Shown here: positions 33,664 through 43,095 of the stretch, piece after piece
Layout: each line of letters starts with the position of its first letter
Position numbering within the stretch: position 1 is the stretch's first letter
Translations under genes and position numbers: made by a program
Source of the DNA: Cytophagales bacterium
GTDB taxonomy: Bacteria > Bacteroidota > Bacteroidia > Cytophagales > Flammeovirgaceae
DNA length: 64,000 nucleotides
Reading direction: 5' to 3'
Assembly: GCA_025056215.1 (NCBI GenBank)
Contig: JANWWC010000005.1
Location: 62,001-126,000, forward strand
The notes under the pieces: generated by a model
Told to the model about the DNA's origin: nothing
Seen by the model: only the letters and a program-made list of their open reading frames with translations
Databases searched by the model: none

Positions 33664-36129
33664 ATGTTGTACAATGAAAAAATAAATTTGCAAACGATTG
33701 CAGAAAATTGGTTTAAAAGTTTAGGTTGGCATCCTTTTGAGTTTCAGCGCCAGTGTTGGGATGCTTATTGGTCGGGAGAATCTGGTCTATTACATGCTCC
33801 TACAGGAAGTGGTAAGACCTATGCAATTGCAATAGGTTGTTTGCTAGAAGCTCTTTCTCAACACAACAGTCCAAAATTCAATGCATTACAAGTGATTTGG
33901 ATAACTCCTTTGAGAGCACTTGCTCAAGATATTGCGCGAGCCGTTCAACGAGCAAACGATGCTTTAAAGATTGGTTGGAAAATTGCTGTTAGAACAGGGG
34001 ATACTTCTTCTGCTGAAAAGCAACAACAATTTAAACAACTACCTCATTTTCTGGTTACTACACCAGAAAGTTTGCATCTTTTGTTGGCACAGAGTCGACA
34101 TGAAATTCATCTTCAACAACTTCGCGCACTTGTAGTAGATGAATGGCATGAGCTACTTGGTACCAAACGAGGAGTACTTATCGAATTGGCAATTGCAAGA
34201 ATTAAAAAAATTGCTCCTTTTGTCAGAATATGGGGAATTTCTGCTACAATAGCTAATTTAGAGCAAGCTGCAAAAGTGCTTACTCAACAAGAAAAACCCG
34301 CTATCATTCATGCAGACTTTACCAAAAACATTCAGGTTCATACCATTCTCCCAATTTCATTGCCTAAATTTAGTTATGCTGGGCAATTAGGCATAGCACT
34401 TCTTCCTCAAATTATGCCTATCATTGAGCAATCTCGCTCTACTCTTATTTTTACTAATACTCGCAATCAAGCAGAAAGTTGGTATAGAGCTATTATAGAG
34501 CAATATCCTGAATATATCGGCTGGGTGGCGCTTCATCATAGCTCTTTAGACCGACAAACGAGAGATTGGGTAGAAAATGCCTTGCATGAAGGAGCTTTGA
34601 AAGTAGTCATTTGCACTTCCACCTTAGACATAGGAGTCGATTTCAGACCTGTAGATACAGTAATTCAAATAGGAAGTCCGAAAGGAATTGCGCGTTTTTT
34701 GCAGCGCGCTGGCAGAAGTGGACATGCGCCTGGAGAAACAAGTCGTATTTGGCTTTTGCCTTCTCAATCGCTCGATTTGCTTGAATTTGCTGTTTTAAAA
34801 CAAGTAGCACGACAAATCTGCTTGTCTTCGTCGTCTTTAATAGAATCCAGAGTTCCTATGACTTTGTGTTTTGATGTACTAGCCCAGTATCTTGTTACGT
34901 TGGCAGTCTCAGGAGGATTTTCAGCGCGCCTTGTTTTTGAAGAAGTTCGCTCTACTCATTGTTTTCGTTATATGAGTAAAGCGGATTTTTACAGCCTTTT
35001 GAATACGTTGACTTATGGTGGCAAAGCGCTTTCAGCATACGAAGATTTTTGCAAACTTCAGTCTGACGATGGTGATTTTTTTTATGTGAAGAATAAAAAA
35101 ATAGCAACGTTACATCGCTTGAACATCGGAACAATTGTCAGTGAACCTACAGTAAAAGTTCAGTTTTTGTCGGGCGCTTATATTGGAACAATAGAAGAAA
35201 GTTTTGCGGCGCGTCTTCGGGAAGGAGATTGTTTCTTTTTTGGGGGGCGCAGCTTGGAATTTGTTCGCTTGAAAGATCTAACAGTACAAGTGAAACTATC
35301 TGCTCAAAAAGAGGGGCTTGTTCCGCGTTGGCAGAGTTCTCGCTTAACGTTATCAGATGAGTTTGCTAATTTGTTGAGAAAGCAACTGTGCGATGTTTAC
35401 TCTGATGCTCCAGAAATGCAAATGCTTTGTCCTTTATTGGATTTGCAAAGGTCTCTTTCTGCTATTCCTAAAGAAAATGAGTTGCTTATTGAGTACTTTA
35501 AAGATAAAGATGGATTTCATTTACTTGTTTATCCTTTTGCTGGGCGTGCAGTTCACGAAATGATAGCTACTCTCATAGCTTATCGTATTTCTAAAGAAGA
35601 AGCTATTACTTTTACTGTCGCTATGAACGATTACGGTTTTGAGCTTCTTTCTGAAAAGGCTATTCAACTCGATAAATACTTGAAAGAAAAAAATATTTTT
35701 TCGGCTCAAGAAGTTTCAGAAGATTTGTTTCACAGTTTAAATTTAGCAGAAATTGCAAAAAGAAAATTCAGAGAGATTGCTATTATTTCTGGGTTAGTTG
35801 TTCAGCAGTATCCCTCTCGGCAGGTTTCTTACAAAAATTTGCAGGTTTCTACACAGCTATTATTTGAAGTTTACAAACAATATGAGCCTGAAAACTTGTT
35901 ATATCAACAATCGTTCCGAGAAAGCTTAGATTCTAATATTATTTACAATAAATTTTTACAAACGCTTAAGCAAATTCAAAATTCTTTATTATTAATTAAA
36001 TATCCTCCCCGCACCACTCCGTTTGCTTTTCCGATTATAGTAGAGAGGATTCGCAACCAAATTAGCTCAGAATCAGTTGAAAACAGAATTTTGAAGATGC
36101 AATTACAGCTTGAAAAAATACAAAAGTGA
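33664..36129 (+). CDS. ligase-associated DEXH-box helicase (Lhr-like)
   Basis: This superfamily 2 helicase of 821 residues matches the ligase-associated DNA damage response helicase family. Motif I is APTGSGKTYA, motif II VVDEWHELLG, motif III ISATIANLEQA, motif VI FLQRAGRSGHAPG, and the Lhr-type C-terminal winged-helix and beta domains follow. In other genomes it is encoded with an ATP-dependent DNA ligase, an exonuclease and the phosphoesterase PdeM. None of these is adjacent here; pckA comes next. Confidence 0.92.
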   Translation: MLYNEKINLQTIAENWFKSLGWHPFEFQRQCWDAYWSGESGLLHAPTGSGKTYAIAIGCLLEALSQHNSPKFNALQVIWITPLRALAQDIARAVQRANDALKIGWKIAVRTGDTSSAEKQQQFKQLPHFLVTTPESLHLLLAQSRHEIHLQQLRALVVDEWHELLGTKRGVLIELAIARIKKIAPFVRIWGISATIANLEQAAKVLTQQEKPAIIHADFTKNIQVHTILPISLPKFSYAGQLGIALLPQIMPIIEQSRSTLIFTNTRNQAESWYRAIIEQYPEYIGWVALHHSSLDRQTRDWVENALHEGALKVVICTSTLDIGVDFRPVDTVIQIGSPKGIARFLQRAGRSGHAPGETSRIWLLPSQSLDLLEFAVLKQVARQICLSSSSLIESRVPMTLCFDVLAQYLVTLAVSGGFSARLVFEEVRSTHCFRYMSKADFYSLLNTLTYGGKALSAYEDFCKLQSDDGDFFYVKNKKIATLHRLNIGTIVSEPTVKVQFLSGAYIGTIEESFAARLREGDCFFFGGRSLEFVRLKDLTVQVKLSAQKEGLVPRWQSSRLTLSDEFANLLRKQLCDVYSDAPEMQMLCPLLDLQRSLSAIPKENELLIEYFKDKDGFHLLVYPFAGRAVHEMIATLIAYRISKEEAITFTVAMNDYGFELLSEKAIQLDKYLKEKNIFSAQEVSEDLFHSLNLAEIAKRKFREIAIISGLVVQQYPSRQVSYKNLQVSTQLLFEVYKQYEPENLLYQQSFRESLDSNIIYNKFLQTLKQIQNSLLLIKYPPRTTPFAFPIIVERIRNQISSESVENRILKMQLQLEKIQK

Positions 36130-36251
36130 AAGGTTTTTGCAGCATCAAAAAAGAACTTATAGAAGATTGCAAAATAAAATATTTAACTTTTTCACTTGCA
36201 ACAAACAAGATTTTTTTAGAATAGCCTTTTTTAAAATAAAAAGCATATGCT

Positions 36252-36259
36252 TATATTTG
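36252..36259 (+). promoter_or_regulatory. -7 promoter element of pckA
   Basis: TATATTTG is a perfect TAnnTTTG match, 51 bp upstream of the pckA start. The expected -33 region has only T-rich sequence, so the match is partial. The 181-bp gap between the helicase gene and pckA holds no other feature I can see. Confidence 0.4.
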
Positions 36260-36310
36260 CGTAAAGTTATATTAGTTGTATCATTCTTTCAACCATAACA
36301 ACACACACCT

Positions 36311-37903
36311 ATGATTATTAATGAATTAGCCCAAATAGGGCTTGACAATTTAAAAGAAGTACGTCATAATTTTTCTCCTGATCAGCTGATTGATTTAGCC
36401 GTAAAAGAGGGAGAAGCTGTATTAGCGGATAACGGCGCTCTCATGATGGACACAGGGAAATTTACAGGTCGCTCTCCTAAGGATAGGTTTATTGTGAAAG
36501 ATGAACTTACCTCTAAAAGCGTATGGTGGGGAGACATTAATCAGCCTATCTCTGTAGAGCATTTCGAGAGGCTTTATAAAAAAATGACTAAGTTTTTAGA
36601 AGGAAAAACTGTTTATGTCAGGGATGCTTTTATAGGAGCTGACAAAAAATATCGCTTCAGTGTTCGGATTATTGGAACGCGCGCCACTCATAGCCTGTTT
36701 TGTTACAATATGTTTATCCAGCCTACTAAAGATGAGCTAGCTAATTTTAAGCCCGATTTTTTAGTAATTGCTGCTCCTGAGTTTGAGGCTAATCCGTCTG
36801 AAGATGGCACACGCGCCAACAATTTTGCTATTCTGAATCTTAGCAAAAAAATCATTTTAGTAGGTGGAACTGGTTATACAGGCGAGACCAAGAAAGGAGT
36901 TTTTAGCGCAATGAATTTTTTGTTGCCTAAAAATTATCATGTTTTTCCTATGCATTGCAGTGCAAACAAAGGTAAAAAAGGAGATGTAGCTATTTTTTTT
37001 GGGCTCTCGGGGACGGGTAAAACAACACTTTCAGCAGATGAAAACCGATTTCTCATCGGTGACGACGAACACGCTTGGAGCGACGAAGGTATTTTTAATT
37101 TGGAAGGAGGATGTTACGCTAAAGTAATTAATCTTTCTGCTGAAAAAGAACCTTTAATTTATAAAGCCATTCGTCGAGGAGCTTTGCTCGAAAATACTCG
37201 TTTTATTCCGGGTACTCGAACTGTAAACTATGCTGATAAATCCGTAACAGAGAATACACGCGTTTCTTATCCACTTTCTTTTATTGAAAATTCCGTAATT
37301 CCGTCTGTTGGAGGGCATCCTACAAACATTTTCTTCCTAACTTGTGATGCGTATGGTGTTCTTCCTCCAATTGCTCGTCTTTCTCGTGCACAGGCGATGT
37401 ATTATTTTATTTCTGGTTACACTGCTAAAGTGGCAGGTACTGAAACAGGGATTATTGAACCTCAAAGCGTATTTTCGGCTTGCTTTGGAGCACCTTTTAT
37501 GCCTTTGCATCCTGCTGAATATGCTGAACTTTTAGGGAAGAAAATGTCAGAGCATCGTGCCAACGTTTGGTTAGTAAACACAGGTTGGATTGGAGGCGGA
37601 TATGGTGTCGGCAAACGAATTGATATTCCTTACACGCGCGCTCTGATTACAGCAGCTCTAGAAGGAAAATTAATCAATTCAACTTTTATCAAGCATGAAA
37701 TTTTTGGAGTTGATATTCCTACAGAGTGCGAAGGCGTACCTTCAGAAATTTTAAATCCTATTAATACGTGGAAAAATCCAGATGAGTATATAAAAGCAGC
37801 TCGTCGCTTGGCTCAGAAATTCGTAGAGAATTTCCGCAAGTTTGAATCTAATGCTTCATCTGAGATACTTTCGGGATCACCGCTTGTTTTGGAGCAAGCA
37901 TGA
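36311..37903 (+). CDS. pckA: ATP-dependent phosphoenolpyruvate carboxykinase
   Basis: This is the gluconeogenic enzyme that converts oxaloacetate and ATP to phosphoenolpyruvate (530 residues). Motifs are the substrate loop DTGKFTGRSPKDRF, the P-loop GLSGTGKTTLS at about residue 236, the metal-binding FLIGDDEHAWSDEG and the NTGWIGGGYGVGKRI region. The length and motifs are standard. The gene is followed by a strong terminator. Confidence 0.97.
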   Translation: MIINELAQIGLDNLKEVRHNFSPDQLIDLAVKEGEAVLADNGALMMDTGKFTGRSPKDRFIVKDELTSKSVWWGDINQPISVEHFERLYKKMTKFLEGKTVYVRDAFIGADKKYRFSVRIIGTRATHSLFCYNMFIQPTKDELANFKPDFLVIAAPEFEANPSEDGTRANNFAILNLSKKIILVGGTGYTGETKKGVFSAMNFLLPKNYHVFPMHCSANKGKKGDVAIFFGLSGTGKTTLSADENRFLIGDDEHAWSDEGIFNLEGGCYAKVINLSAEKEPLIYKAIRRGALLENTRFIPGTRTVNYADKSVTENTRVSYPLSFIENSVIPSVGGHPTNIFFLTCDAYGVLPPIARLSRAQAMYYFISGYTAKVAGTETGIIEPQSVFSACFGAPFMPLHPAEYAELLGKKMSEHRANVWLVNTGWIGGGYGVGKRIDIPYTRALITAALEGKLINSTFIKHEIFGVDIPTECEGVPSEILNPINTWKNPDEYIKAARRLAQKFVENFRKFESNASSEILSGSPLVLEQA

Positions 37904-37917
37904 ATCCGATGAAAAGG

Positions 37918-37948
37918 AAGGGCTTAGAAAAAGCCCTTTTTTATTTTT
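37918..37948 (+). terminator. rho-independent terminator after pckA
   Basis: AAGGGCTT (37918-37925) and AAGCCCTT (37931-37938) form an 8-bp stem with a 5-nt loop and run into TTTTATTTTT. It starts 14 bp after the pckA stop. Confidence 0.85.
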
Positions 37949-38015
37949 GTTGAGTTTTAACTATCTTTAAAACGGAAATTCATCGTGATGAAGGATTAAT
38001 TTCTGTTTTTAAGAC

Positions 38016-38735
38016 ATGCCTGTTTTTGTACTCGATTCTCAGCGGCTTTATTTTCCCCCTGCTTATCTTGCAAATGAAGAGGGTATCTTAGCAATCGGAG
38101 GTGACTTGCGCCCAGAAAGGTTGCTACTCGCTTATCAAAATGGGATTTTCCCTTGGTTCAACGATAATATGCCTCCTTTGTGGTGGTCGCCTAATCCTCG
38201 TTTCGTGTTGTACCCTTCTAAAATAAAGGTAAGCAAAAGCATGAAGCAGTTGCTTAAGCAAAAAAAGTTTCGCGTTACTTTTAATCAGGCATTTGAACAG
38301 GTCATGCGTGGTTGCCAACAGACTCCTCGCAAAAACGGAAATGGCACTTGGATTTCTGATGAACTTATTGAGTCGTTTTGTGTATTGCACTATCGAGGGG
38401 TAGCCCATTCAGTAGAGGTATGGCAAGGAAGTGAACTCGTAGGAGGGTTGTACGGAATTATTATTGGTAAGTATTTCTCAGGAGAATCTATGTTTACGCG
38501 CGTGAGCAATGCGTCTAAGTACGGGTTTATTATTTGGACGCAAAACTTACAGCGACACGGCTTTGAAATTATTGATTGCCAGACCTATACAGATCATTTG
38601 GCTTCTTTAGGAGCTGAAATGATTTCTCGCCTAGAATTTTTAGAAATTCTGCGCAGAAATCAGCAGACTGATTTTTATAGCAATCTTGAAATGGTAGCTT
38701 CTTTTCAGCCTTATTATTCTTTTGAGGGACTTTGA
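38016..38735 (+). CDS. aat: leucyl/phenylalanyl-tRNA-protein transferase
   Basis: Aat transfers Leu or Phe from tRNA to the N-terminus of proteins bearing basic N-terminal residues, marking them for ClpAP. The 239 residues show the family core GILAIGGDLRPERLLLAYQ, GIFPWFNDNMPPLWWSPNPR, GTWISDELIESF and GGLYGIIIGKYFSGESMF. The 3' end overlaps the convergent galT gene by 22 bp. Confidence 0.96.
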   Translation: MPVFVLDSQRLYFPPAYLANEEGILAIGGDLRPERLLLAYQNGIFPWFNDNMPPLWWSPNPRFVLYPSKIKVSKSMKQLLKQKKFRVTFNQAFEQVMRGCQQTPRKNGNGTWISDELIESFCVLHYRGVAHSVEVWQGSELVGGLYGIIIGKYFSGESMFTRVSNASKYGFIIWTQNLQRHGFEIIDCQTYTDHLASLGAEMISRLEFLEILRRNQQTDFYSNLEMVASFQPYYSFEGL

Positions 38736-39793
38736 TACTCTTGAAAATCCGATAAATCTACTGAACGCAACTCTTGGGCTTTTTCTTCAGGAATGGTATC
38801 CGCCATAAAATTTCCTCCTCCAATTTCTGGACCTGCCAAGTATTTGATAAGGCCAGGCTGCCGATAAGGAGGCAAGATACTAATGTACAAATGGTAATCA
38901 GGATATTCTTTGCCATCAATAGGCGCTTGATGAATAGTCATCACATAAGGGAAACTCATATCAAAAGCCACATCGTAGCGGCGTTGTACTTCCTGAAATG
39001 CTTGAGCCAAGTCGTAAAGTTCAGTTTCAGACATGGTAATCAAGGTAGCATGCCGACGTTTAGGCATCACCATGACTTCATACGCATAACGAGCAAAAAA
39101 TGGAATAAATGCAATAGATGTAGAATTTTCAGCAATTATGCGTTTTTCAAATTCTAGTTCATTGACAATAATCTGCTCAAAGATATTTTTATTATACTCT
39201 TTTCTATACCATGCTGCTTGTTCGATTTCTTTTTGGATAAGCGTAAATATGAAATCAGTAGAGTAAATCTGACAATGAGGATGCGGATTAGAAACTCCTA
39301 CTACTTCTCCTTTATTTTCAAAGATAAGAGTATATCGAATCCCTTCCATTTTAGAAAACTCTATCATTTGGAGTTTCCATGCTAAAAATACTTTCGCTAC
39401 TTGAGCTGTGCTTACTTCTGAAAGAGTAACATTATGTCGAGGGTCATAGCAAACTACTCGTGCAATGCCATGTGCTTTTTCCTTGCGATAAAGCCCTCCT
39501 CCAAATTCTCGCTGTTGGGGTGAAATTGTAGGAGAGTGAAGACCTACGACAGGGTGATCATTATCAAAGATAAAAATATCTTTGTAGTCGGGATTTCGGT
39601 CGCCGTGAACGCGCAGGTTACCAGGACATAGATAACAGTTTTCGTCGTATTCTGGTGCAGTGTTCTTGCGAGCGGGCTTTTTTTCAAAACTCCAAGGACG
39701 TGTGTTGCGGTGCGCTGCGTACACTATCCACTCATCGCGCAACGGATGCCAGCGCTTTTCCCATTTCCCTTCGTATTGTTGTGTGTCTTTCAT
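38714..39793 (-). CDS. galT: galactose-1-phosphate uridylyltransferase
   Basis: This Leloir-pathway enzyme (359 residues) exchanges UMP between UDP-glucose and galactose-1-phosphate. A zinc-type motif CYLCPGN lies near residue 52. The active site reads NPHPHCQIY at about residue 167, with Cys where E. coli has Gly (HPHGQ). The second histidine site is HLYISILPPYR. The GH36 alpha-galactosidase further on could supply galactose. No galK or galM is adjacent. Confidence 0.92.
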   Translation of the reverse strand: MKDTQQYEGKWEKRWHPLRDEWIVYAAHRNTRPWSFEKKPARKNTAPEYDENCYLCPGNLRVHGDRNPDYKDIFIFDNDHPVVGLHSPTISPQQREFGGGLYRKEKAHGIARVVCYDPRHNVTLSEVSTAQVAKVFLAWKLQMIEFSKMEGIRYTLIFENKGEVVGVSNPHPHCQIYSTDFIFTLIQKEIEQAAWYRKEYNKNIFEQIIVNELEFEKRIIAENSTSIAFIPFFARYAYEVMVMPKRRHATLITMSETELYDLAQAFQEVQRRYDVAFDMSFPYVMTIHQAPIDGKEYPDYHLYISILPPYRQPGLIKYLAGPEIGGGNFMADTIPEEKAQELRSVDLSDFQEYQSPSKE

Positions 39794-39807
39794 TTTGAAT
39801 CTTGCTT

Positions 39808-40911
39808 TTACTTAAATTTTAAATAAATGTATACGCCAAAATGATCACTATATCCTCCCAAATATCGATTTCCAGCGAAGGTTCGATGTGGTGCTCCTTT
39901 AAATTTTTCTGGTTTTTGTTGCTTGAGATGCTCAGGAGCATAGATATCAGCGGAGTTGTTCACGTATTGAAATCCTTTTTGGGAAAACAAGATGCCATCA
40001 GAAATCAGAATGTTGTCGATAAGTTCCCATTTGCCTTGATGAAAATAAGTTCCTTTTCCTGCTTGTTTTAAAAGGTACATCGGATTGAACAATTTTCTAT
40101 CTTGATCGATTTGAGAATCATCAGCTTTGAGAACTTGGATTATTGATTTATCGGTGGGTTCATCATTAAAATCGCCCATAACGATAAACTTGTAAGACAA
40201 ATTTTGAAGTAACAAATTTTCTATTTCTTTTCGAAGTTGGGAAGCGACTGCTATTCGTCTGAACTCTGATTTTTCTTTTCCTTCTTTTCGAGAGGGCAAG
40301 TGCACGACGTAAAAAGTTAGACTATCATTTTTTTTAGCGAGACGTACTTCCAGAATGTCGCGCGTGCGCGGTTCTTCGTTATCATTTGGGTTGAAATCAT
40401 CTATTGATATTTTGCGAGAATTCACGAGTGTGAACTCTTTTTCTTTGTAGAGAAGCGCTACGTCAATTCCGCGTTTATCAGGCGATTCGTAGTGTACAAT
40501 TGCATAGTGAGATTTCTGTAAAAGTGGCTGTTTAACCAAATCTTCTAATACTCTACGGTTTTCAATTTCACATAGTCCGATAATTTCTGCACCATCATCA
40601 TCACCGATTTTACTAATCACCTGACTGATTTTGGCAAGTTTATCTTTATAGCGCATTGTGTTCCATTGCTTTTCTGAGGTAGGTAGAAATTCGCTATCAT
40701 CAGTATCGGGACTGTCAATCGTATCGAAAAGATTTTCGACATTATAAAAAGCTATCGTAAATAGTTTGCGTCCTTGTTCTTCTAAGGGAGTCGAAATTAG
40801 TTCGTTTTTTGTAGTTGAGTCTCCAAAGATTTGTTGATGATGGGTGGTAGTGTTGCATGTCAAGAAAAATAAGATGGATGTAATTTTTAGGACAAAAATT
40901 ATTCGTCTCAT
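39808..40911 (-). CDS. endonuclease/exonuclease/phosphatase-family lipoprotein
   Basis: The protein of about 367 residues begins MRRIIFVLKITSILFFLTC, a lipoprotein-type signal. The EEP fold is shown by FTIAFYNVENLFDT, IIGLCEIENRRVL, the VMGDFNDEPTD motif and the C-terminal GGYSDHFGVYIYL. Members hydrolyse phosphodiesters of DNA, lipids or sugars; the substrate here is unknown. I chose ATG 40911 because the longer frame overlaps the divergent aminotransferase gene by 46 bp and lacks a signal. Confidence 0.88.
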   Translation of the reverse strand: MRRIIFVLKITSILFFLTCNTTTHHQQIFGDSTTKNELISTPLEEQGRKLFTIAFYNVENLFDTIDSPDTDDSEFLPTSEKQWNTMRYKDKLAKISQVISKIGDDDGAEIIGLCEIENRRVLEDLVKQPLLQKSHYAIVHYESPDKRGIDVALLYKEKEFTLVNSRKISIDDFNPNDNEEPRTRDILEVRLAKKNDSLTFYVVHLPSRKEGKEKSEFRRIAVASQLRKEIENLLLQNLSYKFIVMGDFNDEPTDKSIIQVLKADDSQIDQDRKLFNPMYLLKQAGKGTYFHQGKWELIDNILISDGILFSQKGFQYVNNSADIYAPEHLKQQKPEKFKGAPHRTFAGNRYLGGYSDHFGVYIYLKFK

Positions 40912-40988
40912 TTTTGCGAAATTAAAAGTTGAGCAAACATACAATATTCTCATATATTCGCGAAGAAGTAAATTAATATCGTTTATAA

Positions 40989-42176
40989 ATGTTGTCCCAG
41001 CGTCAAATTTTTTTGCAGCATCAAGCACAAACAAGCGATTTTCCCTTAATGTTAGAAATTGAAAGTGCCAAAGGAATTTATCTGTACCAGCCTGATGGCA
41101 AAAAAATAATAGACTTGATTTCGGGGATTAGTGTGAGCAACGTGGGGCATTCTCATCCTAAGGTCGTGAAAGCAGTGCAGAAGCAAGTAAAACGCCATAT
41201 GCATTTGATGGTATACGGAGAACTTATCCAGTCTCCTCAAACAGCTCTTGCTCATGCACTCGTTCAGACTTTGCCAACTTCTTTGGATAACGTTTTTTTT
41301 GTCAATTCAGGAAGTGAAGCTATCGAAGGCGCTATGAAGTTAGCCAAGCGCTACACAGGCAGAACAGAAATTGTTTCTTGCTTTCGGGCGTATCATGGTT
41401 CGACGCACGGAGCTCTTTCGATTGGAGGAGGAGAATATTTTAAAAGAAATTTCAGACCGCTCTTGCCCGATATTCGACAGATTTATTTTGGAGTAGAGGC
41501 AGAGCTCGAAAAAATTACAGAAAAAACAGCTTGCTTTATAGTAGAAACTGTACAAGGTGAAGCTGGAGTTCGGACGGCCTGCTCTCGTTATTGGAAAGCA
41601 GTGCGCCAACGCTGCAACGAAACAGGTGCCCTTTTGATTCTTGATGAAATACAATGCGGATTTGGTAGAACTGGAAAGTTTTGGGCTTTTGAGCATTACG
41701 GAATTGTGCCTGATATCGTAGTGACTGCTAAGGCTATGGGAGGCGGAATGCCTTTAGGCGCTTTTATTGCTTCTAAAGAAATAATGAGTGTTTTAAAAAA
41801 TAATCCTATTCTAGGTCATATTACTACTTTTGGAGGTCATCCTGTTAGTTGTGCAGCTTCGTTGGCTTCTCTTAGGATTATTCAAGAAAAAAAACTTCTT
41901 TCAGAGGTAGCTCATAAAGCGGAGCTTTTTAAACAACTTCTTCATCATTCGACCATTCGAGAAGTGCGAAATGCTGGACTGATGATAGCCGTAGAGTTTG
42001 ATAATTTTGAGATTCTTCAAAAAATTATCCAAAAAGCATTGCAGCTGGGAGTTCTTACAGATTGGTTTTTATATTGCGATAATTCTATGCGCATTGCTCC
42101 GCCTCTGATTATCACCAAAAAACAAATTCAAAAAGCATGTGATAGAATTTTGAAAGCTATTCAACTTGCTACTTAG
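40989..42176 (+). CDS. class III aminotransferase (acetylornithine/ornithine type)
   Basis: This PLP-dependent aminotransferase of 395 residues is of fold type I. The PLP lysine is in VVTAKAMGGGMPLGA (about residue 240) and the phosphate-binding region is NSGSEAIEGAMKLAKRYTG. The motif LILDEIQCGFGRTG is typical of the ArgD/OAT group. A second gene of this type is at 61768. Specific substrate is not certain; 4-aminobutyrate, ornithine or acetylornithine are all possible. It abuts the convergent pyrH gene by 2 bp. Confidence 0.88.
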   Translation: MLSQRQIFLQHQAQTSDFPLMLEIESAKGIYLYQPDGKKIIDLISGISVSNVGHSHPKVVKAVQKQVKRHMHLMVYGELIQSPQTALAHALVQTLPTSLDNVFFVNSGSEAIEGAMKLAKRYTGRTEIVSCFRAYHGSTHGALSIGGGEYFKRNFRPLLPDIRQIYFGVEAELEKITEKTACFIVETVQGEAGVRTACSRYWKAVRQRCNETGALLILDEIQCGFGRTGKFWAFEHYGIVPDIVVTAKAMGGGMPLGAFIASKEIMSVLKNNPILGHITTFGGHPVSCAASLASLRIIQEKKLLSEVAHKAELFKQLLHHSTIREVRNAGLMIAVEFDNFEILQKIIQKALQLGVLTDWFLYCDNSMRIAPPLIITKKQIQKACDRILKAIQLAT

Positions 42177-42178
42177 AT

Positions 42179-42886
42179 TTATCGAGTAATAAGTGTGCCT
42201 ACTTCTTTCCCCATGACTAAATCGTACAAATTACCAGGCTTATTCATATCGAACACGATAATAGGAAGGTTGTTTTCTTTACAAAGGGTAAAGGCTGTCA
42301 TATCCATAATTTTAAGATTTTTGTCGTATGCTTCATCGAAAGTAATTTGTGTATAGCGTACAGCGTCAGGAAATTTTTCAGGGTCTGCTGTATAAACTCC
42401 ATCTACACGCGTTCCTTTCAAGACTACATCAGCATTGATTTCGATAGCTCTTAGACTTGCGGCTGAGTCGGTTGTAAAGTATGGATTTCCAGTTCCTCCT
42501 CCGAAAATAACAACGCGTCCTTTTTCAAGGTGTCTTACAGCTCTGCGCCGAATAAAAGGCTCACAAATTTGCTCGATGCGTACCGCTGACATCAATCGAG
42601 TATAAACTCCATGCGCTTCTAAGGCACTTTGAATGGCCATACCGTTGATAACTGTCGCCAACATTCCCATGTAATCGCCTTGCACGCGGTCTATGCCCGA
42701 TTTTTCACCTTGCATGCCTCTAAAAATGTTTCCTCCACCGATCACAATAGCTACTTCTACGCCAAGTTGTACTACTTTTTTTATTTCGGTAGCATACAAG
42801 TCCACCATTTCAGGAGAAATACCATAACGCTGATTCCCCATAAGAGCTTCACCGCTGAGTTTGAGTAAGATACGTTTGTATTTCAT
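42179..42886 (-). CDS. pyrH: UMP kinase
   Basis: PyrH converts UMP to UDP and is essential for pyrimidine nucleotide supply. The 235 residues show [43 protein letters not shown] and [19 protein letters not shown], all standard. It is usually next to frr, which is not present here; upstream is the histidine kinase gene on the other strand. Confidence 0.97.
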   Translation of the reverse strand: MKYKRILLKLSGEALMGNQRYGISPEMVDLYATEIKKVVQLGVEVAIVIGGGNIFRGMQGEKSGIDRVQGDYMGMLATVINGMAIQSALEAHGVYTRLMSAVRIEQICEPFIRRRAVRHLEKGRVVIFGGGTGNPYFTTDSAASLRAIEINADVVLKGTRVDGVYTADPEKFPDAVRYTQITFDEAYDKNLKIMDMTAFTLCKENNLPIIVFDMNKPGNLYDLVMGKEVGTLITR

Positions 42887-43095
42887 GTGTATTTCTAAAA
42901 GTTTTATTCCAAAAGAATGATTTTTTTACGTAAAAATAGCAAAATGCGACGCTGACCAAAAAGTATTTGGAATAGTTTTTTGGCTAATTTCTCAAAAGTT
43001 GTATATTAATTTTTAGAAGTGTTCAACGTGTAGACATTCAGAAAAAATTAAGAAAAAAGATAACTTCACAAAAGTTGAACCCAACCCAAAGATAA

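Noticed and set aside
36110-36298. A 62-codon frame after the helicase gene
   Set aside because: It begins inside the helicase 3' end in another frame, is Lys/Phe-rich and AT-driven, and overlaps the pckA promoter region.
40989-42176. Treating the two class III aminotransferase genes (40989 and 61768) as a recent duplication
   Set aside because: They differ in length and motif details (for instance AKAMGGGMPLGA against AKGMGNGFPIGG), so they look like old paralogues or separate acquisitions.
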